DNA of 15,641 nt from Candidatus Poseidoniaceae archaeon (GTDB lineage: Archaea; Thermoplasmatota; Poseidoniia; Poseidoniales; Poseidoniaceae). The DNA lies in NCBI GenBank assembly GCA_949373265.1, contig CASICT010000034.1, forward strand, positions 1 through 15,641. The letters run 5' to 3'. Below the pieces are notes generated by a model. The model worked only from the letters and a program-made list of their open reading frames with translations. It did no database searches and was not told where the DNA came from. This document shows, piece by piece, positions 1 to 6,910 of this stretch; positions within the stretch are counted from its first letter, which is position 1, and each line of letters starts with the position of its first letter. The translations under genes and the position numbers were made by a program.

Positions 1-2
1 CA

Positions 3-224
3 GGCAGTATTGAATCTGAGGTGACAAAGAGTTTGTTCAAGCGAATGTTTGCATTTATCACTTACCAAAGATCACGTAAAATCGATTTACCAGACCCTAG
101 ATTCTCATTCTTCTGTATTACGAATTGGAAATCCGTAGAGGGGCAACTGAATGAAATGCATCAGCGACACAGCCAATCTGGAATTCTGAATGAACTGAAA
201 GACCAGATTGCTGAATCTCAGTAA
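3..224 (+). CDS. C-terminal fragment of an unidentified protein (5' end outside window)
   Basis: An open frame runs from the left edge without a stop and ends with TAA at 222-224. Only the last 73 or so residues are visible. A GTG at base 21 could be an internal start, but the frame stays open upstream of it, so this is more likely the tail of a longer gene. The visible part is basic and aromatic near its start (SLFKRMFAFITYQRSRK) and becomes a polar, probably helical tail. I recognise no family motif, catalytic residues or membrane segment. It is followed by a stem-loop and then the TPR-like gene on the same strand. It could also be a small stand-alone gene starting at the GTG, though no clear ribosome binding site precedes it. 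Confidence 0.45.
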   Translation, partial: GSIESEVTKSLFKRMFAFITYQRSRKIDLPDPRFSFFCITNWKSVEGQLNEMHQRHSQSGILNELKDQIAESQ

Positions 225-226
225 TC

Positions 227-254
227 ACACACAGGTTTCAAAAGCCTGTTGTGT
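227..254 (+). terminator. Imperfect stem-loop between two plus-strand genes
   Basis: The arms are 227-237 (ACACACAGGTT) and 243-254 (AGCCTGTTGTGT). They pair over about 11 base pairs with one bulged T (249) and one G-U pair, around a short TCAAA loop. The element fills the gap between the stop at 224 and the GAGGG at 260-264 before the next gene. It may end transcription of the upstream gene or sit in the leader of the TPR-like gene. No long T-run follows, so the terminator label is tentative. Confidence 0.35.
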
Positions 255-265
255 AAGCCGAGGGT

Positions 266-778
266 ATGAGCGAACACATCCAGATGGCTGGGATGGCACT
301 ATCTAGCGGACAATTTGATGAAGCAATGGCACTTTTCGACAAGGCTCGAGAAGCAGAACCAGATAATGCAGTGGCTCATTATGGATGGGCTGAATCTGCT
401 TTCATGAGACTATCTATGGACATGGCCGAAGATGTACCTGCTGGCAAAATAATGCAAGTCTACAAGAAAGCAATGCAACTGGATGAAGAAAATCTAGAAT
501 ATGTAGCATCATTTGCTAATTTCTGTCTCGACTGTGGGCGCATACCATTGGCTATCAAAGAGTACCAACGTCTAGAAAAGATGGCTGAATTGAATGAAAT
601 CCCAGTAGAAGACACTCTATTCGATGCTAGTCGATTGATTGTTGATGCAATTGAAAGAGTAGGCCAGGGAAGAGACAACCCAATGATTCAACCTTGGTTG
701 AAGCAATCATTGATCTGGGCAGTAGGCGGACTTGGCTTCAGTGCTGAGAAGGCACTAGAGACACTTAGCTCAGAGTGA
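266..778 (+). CDS. TPR-like repeat protein, 170 aa
   Basis: This is a soluble, all-helical protein with tetratricopeptide-like repeats. Residues 3-36 form a good TPR-like hairpin (Ala/Gly positions in GMALSSGQFDEAMALFDKA, then EPDN). A second unit ends around residues 61-76 (VYKKAMQLDEEN), and a third lies at about 77-109 (CGRIPLAIKEYQRLEKM). Such repeats usually mediate protein-protein contacts; the partner cannot be read from the sequence. There is no signal peptide or membrane segment. The ATG at 266 is preceded by GAGGG at 260-264, which is unusually close for a Shine-Dalgarno site, but the first TPR would be cut by any later start. It lies 10 bases ahead of truA on the same strand and the two are probably cotranscribed. 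The specific function is unknown. Confidence 0.75.
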   Translation: MSEHIQMAGMALSSGQFDEAMALFDKAREAEPDNAVAHYGWAESAFMRLSMDMAEDVPAGKIMQVYKKAMQLDEENLEYVASFANFCLDCGRIPLAIKEYQRLEKMAELNEIPVEDTLFDASRLIVDAIERVGQGRDNPMIQPWLKQSLIWAVGGLGFSAEKALETLSSE

Positions 779-788
779 GGTGAATTGA

Positions 789-1649
789 ATGGGGAAGGCG
801 CGCATCGCCTTTCGTTTTGGTCACTATGGCGATGGCTACCACGGTAGTCAGGTTCAACCCGATGTTCCAACTGTTCAAGGTGCATTCATGCATATTTTCA
901 AGAAGAAATTGAAATGGACTACTGAAAGAATGCCAGTACCTATGGCAAGTCGAACCGATTCCGGAGTTCATGTTCGACAAAATGGTGGGTTCATAGATAT
1001 CGACCAAAACCGTTGGGATGCAATGGGCGAAATCGGTTTCATGAAAGCCGTAGGCCATCAAACTCCTGATAGCATCACCCTAATCGATGCAAGACAAGTT
1101 GCTGATGATTGGAGTCCAAGGCGTGCTTTACATCGCACATACAGATACCGGTTGGAATGTATGGAAGGATGGGTGGAGCCAAAACCAGAAGAGTTTGAGC
1201 ACCTTTGTTCACTTTTTGAAGGCGAGCATGAGTGGGATAACTTCTGCCGCAGAGAAACAAACCGTTCCACTACAAGAGTTGTTGAATCCTGTAAACCATG
1301 GATTAACTCTGGGCGAATCATAGGATTTGAGATAGTTGGAGAGGCATTCATTTGGAATCAAGTAAGACGTATTGCAAACGCGATTTTTGCCGTAACTACA
1401 AATTACGAAAGTATTGACACGGTAGTTGAAGCCAGAGATAACCCCCACAAGGAAATTGACCTCGGTTTGGCAGAAGCGGATTGGCTAATGTTGTGGTCGG
1501 TTTCGTGGGAAGGAATCCCAGAACTTGAATCAATAGAACCGGTAATTCCACAACCTGATCATTCAAGTTCACGTTGGCAAGAATTATGCAGGCAGCAGCA
1601 AAAGGAAATTCTGATTAGGCAATTTGACCTTATCCAAGGACAATACTAA
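789..1649 (+). CDS. truA: tRNA pseudouridine synthase A (TruA family), 286 aa
   Basis: TruA-family enzymes isomerise uridine to pseudouridine in the anticodon arm of tRNAs (positions 38-40 in the bacterial enzyme). The N-terminal strand RIAFRFGHYGDGYHGSQ (5-21) matches the family's opening Y-x-G-xx-Y-x-G-x-Q pattern. The catalytic motif SRTDSGVHV (54-62) contains Asp57, the expected nucleophile. Further family landmarks are HRTYRYRL (about 113-120), FEGEHEWDNFCRRE and the C-terminal FIWNQVRRI helix. Length is typical. GAGGTGA at 777-783 is a good ribosome binding site five bases before the ATG and overlaps the stop of the preceding TPR-like gene, suggesting coupling. The last 20 bases overlap the convergent ribK gene. 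Archaeal relatives are sometimes annotated as Pus10-independent TruA or Pus3-like; the family call is secure, the exact tRNA positions are not. Confidence 0.93.
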   Translation: MGKARIAFRFGHYGDGYHGSQVQPDVPTVQGAFMHIFKKKLKWTTERMPVPMASRTDSGVHVRQNGGFIDIDQNRWDAMGEIGFMKAVGHQTPDSITLIDARQVADDWSPRRALHRTYRYRLECMEGWVEPKPEEFEHLCSLFEGEHEWDNFCRRETNRSTTRVVESCKPWINSGRIIGFEIVGEAFIWNQVRRIANAIFAVTTNYESIDTVVEARDNPHKEIDLGLAEADWLMLWSVSWEGIPELESIEPVIPQPDHSSSRWQELCRQQQKEILIRQFDLIQGQY

Positions 1650-2058
1650 CTTCAGAACCATCTTCTAGATTGCAAGCTTCTCTCAAGAAAATATCTGCAA
1701 TGACTTCGACGACATCTTGATGTCTCGTTAAGTCCGGAATTAAAATTGCACAATCATGGCTAATCTCACCTGAAGTTATAGTGGCTAAGAATGCAGTAGC
1801 ACCACCAAAGGAGACACCATCACGGTCAAACCCTTTGATTCTATGAGATTCAACATCACTAGAGTCGCCTTCATCGAGTCCAGAACTAACACGTAGTTTC
1901 TTGTAGTGAGTAAGAGATTCACCTTGTACCATAATGTTGAGAGTACCCGGCCATGCACTTCGGCCAATAATTGTCTTGAACTGTTCTTGATAATGATGTT
2001 GTGACATGAAGATATGAGCCCGGCCCAATCCTGACGAAACAATACCAACGATGCGCAT
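1630..2058 (-). CDS. ribK: CTP-dependent riboflavin kinase (archaeal RibK/DUF120), 142 aa
   Basis: This family makes FMN from riboflavin using CTP rather than ATP and is restricted to archaea. The opening glycine-rich loop GIVSSGLGRAHIFMS (5-19) matches the nucleotide-binding turn of the fold. PGTLN (37-41) is the diagnostic motif whose Thr and Asn bind magnesium in the characterised Methanocaldococcus enzyme. FGGATAF (84-90), TRH (111-113), and EVIADIFLRE followed by LEDGSEVSI (118-139) match the riboflavin/FMN-binding C-terminal half. The length is that of a stand-alone kinase; there is no N-terminal winged helix as in the RbkR regulator-kinases. The ATG at 2058 puts the glycine-rich loop at the normal distance from the start. 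It is convergent with truA (20-base overlap) and divergent from the kbl-type gene, with 80 bases between them. I see no FMN riboswitch. Confidence 0.88.
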   Translation of the reverse strand: MRIVGIVSSGLGRAHIFMSQHHYQEQFKTIIGRSAWPGTLNIMVQGESLTHYKKLRVSSGLDEGDSSDVESHRIKGFDRDGVSFGGATAFLATITSGEISHDCAILIPDLTRHQDVVEVIADIFLREACNLEDGSEVSIVLG

Positions 2059-2138
2059 GACCCGCCGAAAGGACTCTCATTGATGACTGTTCTGTAACTT
2101 GGGGAAACAACATGTAGAACATCCAGCATGGCTATCAC

Positions 2139-3320
2139 ATGGCAGGAGACCTATCTTGGATGGAAGAGCGATATTCGCATCTTGAAGAAGAAGCCTTACT
2201 ATGGCAACCACCTACTCTTGAAAGTGCAAATCAGCCTCGCTGCATCATGGATGGAAAGCCAACAATCATGCTTTCTGGCAATAATTACCTGAACCTTACA
2301 ACACATCCTAAAGTGGTTGAAGCATCGATTGCAGCGACTAGGAAATATGGTGCAGGAAGCGGTTCGGTCAGAGCGATTGCTGGTACGATGGACATTCACT
2401 TAGAAGCAGAGGATAAGGTCGCTGAGTTCAAGAGGGTTGAATCATCACTAATCTACTCCGCTGGATATACAGTAAATGTAGGATTAATCCCTTCACTGGT
2501 TCAAGGAAAGCAGGATGTTATCATTTCAGATGCATTGAATCATGGCTCAATTATCGATGGCGTACGATTAACTAAAGCACAACGTGCGGTTTTCCCTCAC
2601 AATGACATGGGTGCTTTCGAGCAAATTCTCAAAGAACATGAAAGTGCAGACCGTAAACTCGTAATTGTTGATGGAGTTTTCTCGATGGACGGAGACATTT
2701 GCCCACTGGATGAATTAACCGCACTTGCGGAGGAATACAATGCTATGGTGATGGTTGATGATTGTCATGGCGAAGGGGTTCTTGGAGATGGAGGCAGAGG
2801 AATTGTAGACCATTTCAAACTACAGGGAAGAGTTGATTTTGAAGTAGGTTCATTCTCGAAAGCACTTGGAGTGCAAGGAGGAATTCTAGCCGGCAAAGAA
2901 ATCGTTAGGAAACACGCACTGAATCATTCTCGTTCATGGTTACTTTCTGGATCACAGCCACCGGGCGTTGCTGCGTCCCAGAAAGCCGCGGTTGAAGTGT
3001 TGATGGAAGAGCCGCAGCATCATGCTAAACTATGGGAAAATACTGAGTATTTCCGTAGTGAGATGCAATCATTAGGATTTGACACAGGAGTATCTACCAC
3101 ACCAATTATTCCAGTAATGTGCGGAGAATCATCCACAGCAAAAACACTCTCAAAAGCGATGTTAGACCAAGGGGTTATGGCTGGAGCAATTGTATTTCCA
3201 ATGGTTGCTAGAGATAAAGCTCGTGTGCGAACTCAAATGTCATCAGGTCTATCACGCGATGATCTTGATGAAGTTCTACGTATCTTTGAGAAGGCCGGTA
3301 AGGATATCAAACTGATATAA
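2139..3320 (+). CDS. kbl: Glycine C-acetyltransferase (2-amino-3-ketobutyrate CoA ligase, KBL-type), 393 aa
   Basis: This is a PLP-dependent alpha-oxoamine synthase of fold type I. KBL joins or cleaves 2-amino-3-oxobutyrate, glycine and acetyl-CoA in threonine breakdown. The substrate loop GNNYLNLT lies at 47-54, and DALNHGSIIDGVRL (131-144) carries His135, which stacks on PLP. VDGVFSMDGD (177-186) follows. VDDCH (206-210) gives Asp207, which pairs with the pyridine nitrogen, and His210. GSFSKALG (237-244) contains the Schiff-base Lys241. The C-terminal ARVRTQMSSG and the KBL-like DALNH...DGVRL segment favour KBL over 8-amino-7-oxononanoate synthase or serine palmitoyltransferase. These paralogues are hard to separate by eye, and no threonine dehydrogenase gene is adjacent to confirm the pathway. 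No strong Shine-Dalgarno precedes the ATG at 2139. The next gene starts 40 bases downstream on the same strand. Confidence 0.85.
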   Translation: MAGDLSWMEERYSHLEEEALLWQPPTLESANQPRCIMDGKPTIMLSGNNYLNLTTHPKVVEASIAATRKYGAGSGSVRAIAGTMDIHLEAEDKVAEFKRVESSLIYSAGYTVNVGLIPSLVQGKQDVIISDALNHGSIIDGVRLTKAQRAVFPHNDMGAFEQILKEHESADRKLVIVDGVFSMDGDICPLDELTALAEEYNAMVMVDDCHGEGVLGDGGRGIVDHFKLQGRVDFEVGSFSKALGVQGGILAGKEIVRKHALNHSRSWLLSGSQPPGVAASQKAAVEVLMEEPQHHAKLWENTEYFRSEMQSLGFDTGVSTTPIIPVMCGESSTAKTLSKAMLDQGVMAGAIVFPMVARDKARVRTQMSSGLSRDDLDEVLRIFEKAGKDIKLI

Positions 3321-3360
3321 CCGGATAAAAGTTGATTACTCAGTAGAATAAGTAAACCGT

Positions 3361-5568
3361 ATGAGGAAAGAGAAGTTGTTGAGTCAACGCTCTAATATTG
3401 CATACTGGTCGCCACTAGTTCTCATCATTTTTCTGATCTCCTTACACACTACTTCATTTGCTGAAGTAATGTTTTCGAATAGTAGTAGTGAAATGGATAC
3501 TGAGAGTCAATCCAGTTGGGAATGCTACACTGATATGATAATCCAAACAATGCAAAGTGAAGATGCATTTGGTGAGAATAATAGCGACTATTTCGACGGA
3601 GAATTTAGTGAAAGTATTTCATACAAACAAGGCGACCCAACTCTTGAAGAAACAGCAGAAACTTTGGATGGAAGATTAGGACTCATAACTATGTCGTGTT
3701 TCATTCTGATTTTGTTTTGTTTCATGAATAGAAAAGAAAAAATCAGCATTAACAGATTCGTTTCGTTCAATTCCATTAAAGGATATTTGATGTTATTCAT
3801 AGGTATCATTTCTTTAATCTCAGTCTTTACCATCACATCTGGCCTTTCAGAATATTCAGATGTAATTGCAGATTCAAATTTGGATTGGGATGTTGATGAA
3901 GGGGTTTGGGGTAGTGCCACAGTTGAGTTCGAATCACCATTTGATGGTCAATCAATTACACTTCACCAGGAATGGGAACCAGGTTTCATGATGTTAGCAT
4001 TATTTGTATTCTCAATGATTGCATTGATTGGAGGCATTGCTAATATCTCATATCTCAAAGAGGATTTAGAGATTGAAGATGCATCGATTTGGATTAAAGA
4101 TTCGAAGAAATTTAGTTTATTCAATAAGTATTTAGCGGCCTCAATCTGGATGGTTTTAGTCATATCAGTCATCGGTTCTGTAGCTGCACCATGGCAAACA
4201 ATCGACCAGGAATGGGAAGTTATACAGACTTCTGAAATTTCAACTTCGGAAGAGATTAATGTTACAAAGCATTCATCTGAAATCTCCTGGAATATGAATC
4301 CATTTTACATCCAATTTGACAATGACACGGCATTAGGCAATGCTTCATTCGAAGGAGAAGAAACTAGTTCATATGATTCATACAAAGAACATTCAGAATT
4401 ATCAGATTCATCTAAAGTTATGCTAGATTTGCGCTGGCCATTAATTTGTGCAATCATTATTGGTATGTTTATGCTGATGCAGAGATATATTGGGAAATTC
4501 TCATCCGCAATATCAGGTACAAACAATGGTTGGATTCTGCTTGTATTAGCATCCACTTTACTGATATATTCATACGGGGCGATTGGGAATTTCGAAGATG
4601 AAATGTCCAAGAAAATCGACAACGATTTGCAAGATATGAGCCCATCTTGGGATTATGGGGTGTCACACTCCGAAATACCTTCATCTCTTTCAGGGAGTAA
4701 ATTAGGTTCTGCCTTTAGCAGTGTCACATCTGTAAAACCCGCCCCTGTACAGTTCCTGACAGATACCACATCATCTACAATTTTAACGACATGGAGTCCA
4801 GCATTAGGATACTACTTTGCAATTATCATTCCGTTCGCTATTTTTGCAATACTTTCAGCACAATATGGACCGATTGTCATTGATTCAATCAATGATTATC
4901 AATCGATAAAAGAATTTGAATTTGACAGTAAATCTTGGGTTGCTAAGCCCACAATTATTGCATTGATCACATTGCTAATCACATCATCAATTGGGATGGG
5001 TTTAGGTGAATTAATCTTTGATTCAAAATCCTCTGAGCCTGCGGGTATTTACAAATGGGAGTTGGATTTTGAATTTCCATCAACAAGTAACGAGGTATTT
5101 GAGTTACCAATGGATGACCAAGACACTATTCAAAGCGAACTTGATAATAAGGAAAATGGCATTCCTTCTAGGTTTGAAGTTTGGCTGTTCTGCGATGAAT
5201 CTGAAACTAGCCTCACTAATCAACAAATAGACACAATAAGTTGGACAATTAACCCACCAGAAGAAACCGATTTATTTGGTGAAATGACACAAGGAGAATC
5301 TGAATGTTCTCAACAGGGTTTTAATTGGCAAAGGATATTCTCCTGGGATGCAGACATTAACTTTCCAAATAGTGAATTTGCAGAAACGGAAGAAGAGTTT
5401 CTAGACCAATTCACGATAGAAGGAGGAGGCCTCGGCATTTGGACAGCAGAATTTGTAGCAAACGTAAATGGAGGTACAACTGAATTTGATTCTGACTCAG
5501 AATTGAAATTATCATTCCGGATTGAAAGTGTAGGAATCGGCAATATTACTGCGACAAATATCGATTGA
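3361..5568 (+). CDS. Polytopic membrane protein of unknown function with C-terminal extracytoplasmic domain, 735 aa
   Basis: I do not recognise the family. A basic N-terminus and hydrophobic segment (15-33) ending in TSFA-EV look like a signal peptide or anchor. Eight further hydrophobic segments lie at about 105-123, 140-161, 209-232, 257-277, 359-377, 389-406, 482-503 and 529-553. They form four helix pairs with short inner loops, the first two clearly charged, and long acidic or Ser/Thr-rich outer loops. A soluble, acidic region of about 180 residues (554-735) follows, with two Cys (in FCDES and ESECSQ) that could form a disulfide. A Trp near a Pro precedes three of the outside-to-inside helices (EWEPG, LRWPL, TWSPA), hinting at an internally repeated module. 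Base composition looks more AT-rich than its neighbours by eye. It starts 40 bases after the kbl-type gene, with a possible TATA-like GATAAAAG at 3324-3331. It ends 8 bases from a convergent membrane-protein gene. Confidence 0.8.
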   Translation: MRKEKLLSQRSNIAYWSPLVLIIFLISLHTTSFAEVMFSNSSSEMDTESQSSWECYTDMIIQTMQSEDAFGENNSDYFDGEFSESISYKQGDPTLEETAETLDGRLGLITMSCFILILFCFMNRKEKISINRFVSFNSIKGYLMLFIGIISLISVFTITSGLSEYSDVIADSNLDWDVDEGVWGSATVEFESPFDGQSITLHQEWEPGFMMLALFVFSMIALIGGIANISYLKEDLEIEDASIWIKDSKKFSLFNKYLAASIWMVLVISVIGSVAAPWQTIDQEWEVIQTSEISTSEEINVTKHSSEISWNMNPFYIQFDNDTALGNASFEGEETSSYDSYKEHSELSDSSKVMLDLRWPLICAIIIGMFMLMQRYIGKFSSAISGTNNGWILLVLASTLLIYSYGAIGNFEDEMSKKIDNDLQDMSPSWDYGVSHSEIPSSLSGSKLGSAFSSVTSVKPAPVQFLTDTTSSTILTTWSPALGYYFAIIIPFAIFAILSAQYGPIVIDSINDYQSIKEFEFDSKSWVAKPTIIALITLLITSSIGMGLGELIFDSKSSEPAGIYKWELDFEFPSTSNEVFELPMDDQDTIQSELDNKENGIPSRFEVWLFCDESETSLTNQQIDTISWTINPPEETDLFGEMTQGESECSQQGFNWQRIFSWDADINFPNSEFAETEEEFLDQFTIEGGGLGIWTAEFVANVNGGTTEFDSDSELKLSFRIESVGIGNITATNID

Positions 5569-5576
5569 GGATATCT

Positions 5577-6191
5577 TCATTCTTCCTCGAATGATTCTAC
5601 TACTTCGATAAGCTCAGAATCATCTCCTGCCACTTCAGAAATATCTTCACTTCTCTCTACCTCGACAACTGGAGAGCCTTCGAAAGGATTCAATCCATCT
5701 TCAATCATACACAATAACCTCCACCGAGGTGCCCATGAAAGGTGAATGTATAGTGGACCTGGGAATAACAACAAAAACCAAGAAAGTGTTGTAGTATAGG
5801 TATTTGAAACTAACAAATCGGTATGGATTAAAGTGAAAAATGTAAATCCAAGGAAAGGCATTGGATACAGGATTTTTCGATTTACTGCAGTTGGTAGTCT
5901 TCCAGTTAACACATTAATAATTCGACTTGAAAATCCGAGGAAGGCTGTTGCGAAGATTAGCAAACTTGCATGTAATAACCATAGTGGGAACCAAAACTCT
6001 TCCGTAGTCATGTACGGTAAAATCAGAGCCATTGATACTAACAATCCATAGAATGCACCGATATTGGATGGATGAGAAATCCATAATGGGAGGCGAGAAA
6101 AGCGTGAAGAAAGACCACCACCCGTGAGCATTTCACTTTGCGAGTCACCAAGTGAACTTGTTCGTTCATCCCAGGTCACATCAGCGGCCAT
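5577..6191 (-). CDS. Small membrane protein with four helices and acidic tail, 204 aa
   Basis: No family is recognised. The N-terminal 42 residues are polar and probably cytoplasmic or disordered. Four hydrophobic segments follow at about 43-60, 68-88, 108-125 and 133-152. After LSWAPRWRLLCMIEDGLNPFEG (about 151-172) comes a strongly acidic tail rich in Glu, Asp, Val and Ser. The basic loops RIINVLTGR and TAVNRK, with the RW/R residues before the tail, suggest both termini face the cytoplasm. Start ATG is at 6191; the coding sequence is uninterrupted. It lies 66 bases downstream of another minus-strand membrane-protein gene and may be cotranscribed with it. Its 3' end almost touches the convergent 735-residue membrane protein. 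There is no catalytic or transport motif, so no function is assigned. Confidence 0.7.
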   Translation of the reverse strand: MAADVTWDERTSSLGDSQSEMLTGGGLSSRFSRLPLWISHPSNIGAFYGLLVSMALILPYMTTEEFWFPLWLLHASLLIFATAFLGFSSRIINVLTGRLPTAVNRKILYPMPFLGFTFFTLIHTDLLVSNTYTTTLSWFLLLFPGPLYIHLSWAPRWRLLCMIEDGLNPFEGSPVVEVERSEDISEVAGDDSELIEVVESFEEE

Positions 6192-6257
6192 GTAACTAAT
6201 GGTGTCGAATACATCACTTGAAGGTACGGTGCGTTAAGTGAACATTTAGTCGGGTTA

Positions 6258-6869
6258 TTACTTAGGTGAAAATATCCTTGAGATGGGTCCTTGTACCTCA
6301 AATTCATCTTCAGGCATCCATTCCCTTTCCAGTAAAGCCGAATCTTGAGACTCTCTATCTCTTGCATCTTCGAACTCATCTTTGGATTCATTTACTGCAT
6401 TGTTCAATGAGATAGCTTGATTGATTATTACTAACTGTTTCAAGAGCAACTTTTCACCAGATTTTGTATCCCACTTAGACAAAAATGAAATCTCGCTATC
6501 TTGCTTGTGTAATAGCCATCCATTAATTGGGTCCTTTGCTAATTTTAGACGGCTAATACCTGGGTCAATCCATTTGTCTGTAAATTTAACCATAACTTCA
6601 GATTTTGCCACCGGATCTGAATCCATAAATGGATGATTGAAGTTCACGGCTACAGGAATAGAGGTAATCTCTCTCAGTTTGATTAATATCATCAGATTAG
6701 TGATTAGAAGTATTGTGGTAAGAATCAGTATTTCTACCACCCAGTAGCTTACTATCAAACTGACGATAAATAGTATTGAAATAATCGTACTTTGGGTCCT
6801 ATTGGATGTATTTTCATTTACTGAAACAGGAGTTTTGGAAAAGAGAATCAATCCTTTCGGGGCGTCCAT
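6258..6869 (-). CDS. Membrane-anchored protein of unknown function, two helices plus soluble domain, 203 aa
   Basis: No family is recognised. From the ATG at 6869 the protein has a short polar N-terminus, two adjacent hydrophobic segments (about 28-43 and 45-64), and a soluble region of about 140 residues. That region contains short strand-like stretches (IPVAVNFNHPF, SEVMVKFTDKWIDPG, INGWLLHKQDSEISFLSKW) and a long charged helix ending in an acidic tail. The frame extends upstream to an ATG at 6932. The added 21 residues include a glycine-rich, un-membrane-like stretch and overlap the probable start of the divergent DUF835 gene. The ATG at 6869 is preceded by the purine-rich GGCGGGGGT and is preferred. 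It may form a unit with the following 204-residue membrane protein. The hairpin topology with an inner soluble domain could suit a bacterial-PH-like or sensor role, but nothing in the sequence proves it. Confidence 0.65.
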   Translation of the reverse strand: MDAPKGLILFSKTPVSVNENTSNRTQSTIISILFIVSLIVSYWVVEILILTTILLITNLMILIKLREITSIPVAVNFNHPFMDSDPVAKSEVMVKFTDKWIDPGISRLKLAKDPINGWLLHKQDSEISFLSKWDTKSGEKLLLKQLVIINQAISLNNAVNESKDEFEDARDRESQDSALLEREWMPEDEFEVQGPISRIFSPK

Positions 6870-6910
6870 ACCCCCGCCACGCGCAAGAAGGACATGAAAC
6901 CCTCGTCCAT

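Noticed and set aside
2139..3320. Reading the alpha-oxoamine synthase as a serine palmitoyltransferase linked to the AUR1-like gene at the right end.
   Set aside because: The DALNH...DGVRL and ARVRTQMS segments match KBL better, and the two genes are 12 kb apart with no shared operon.
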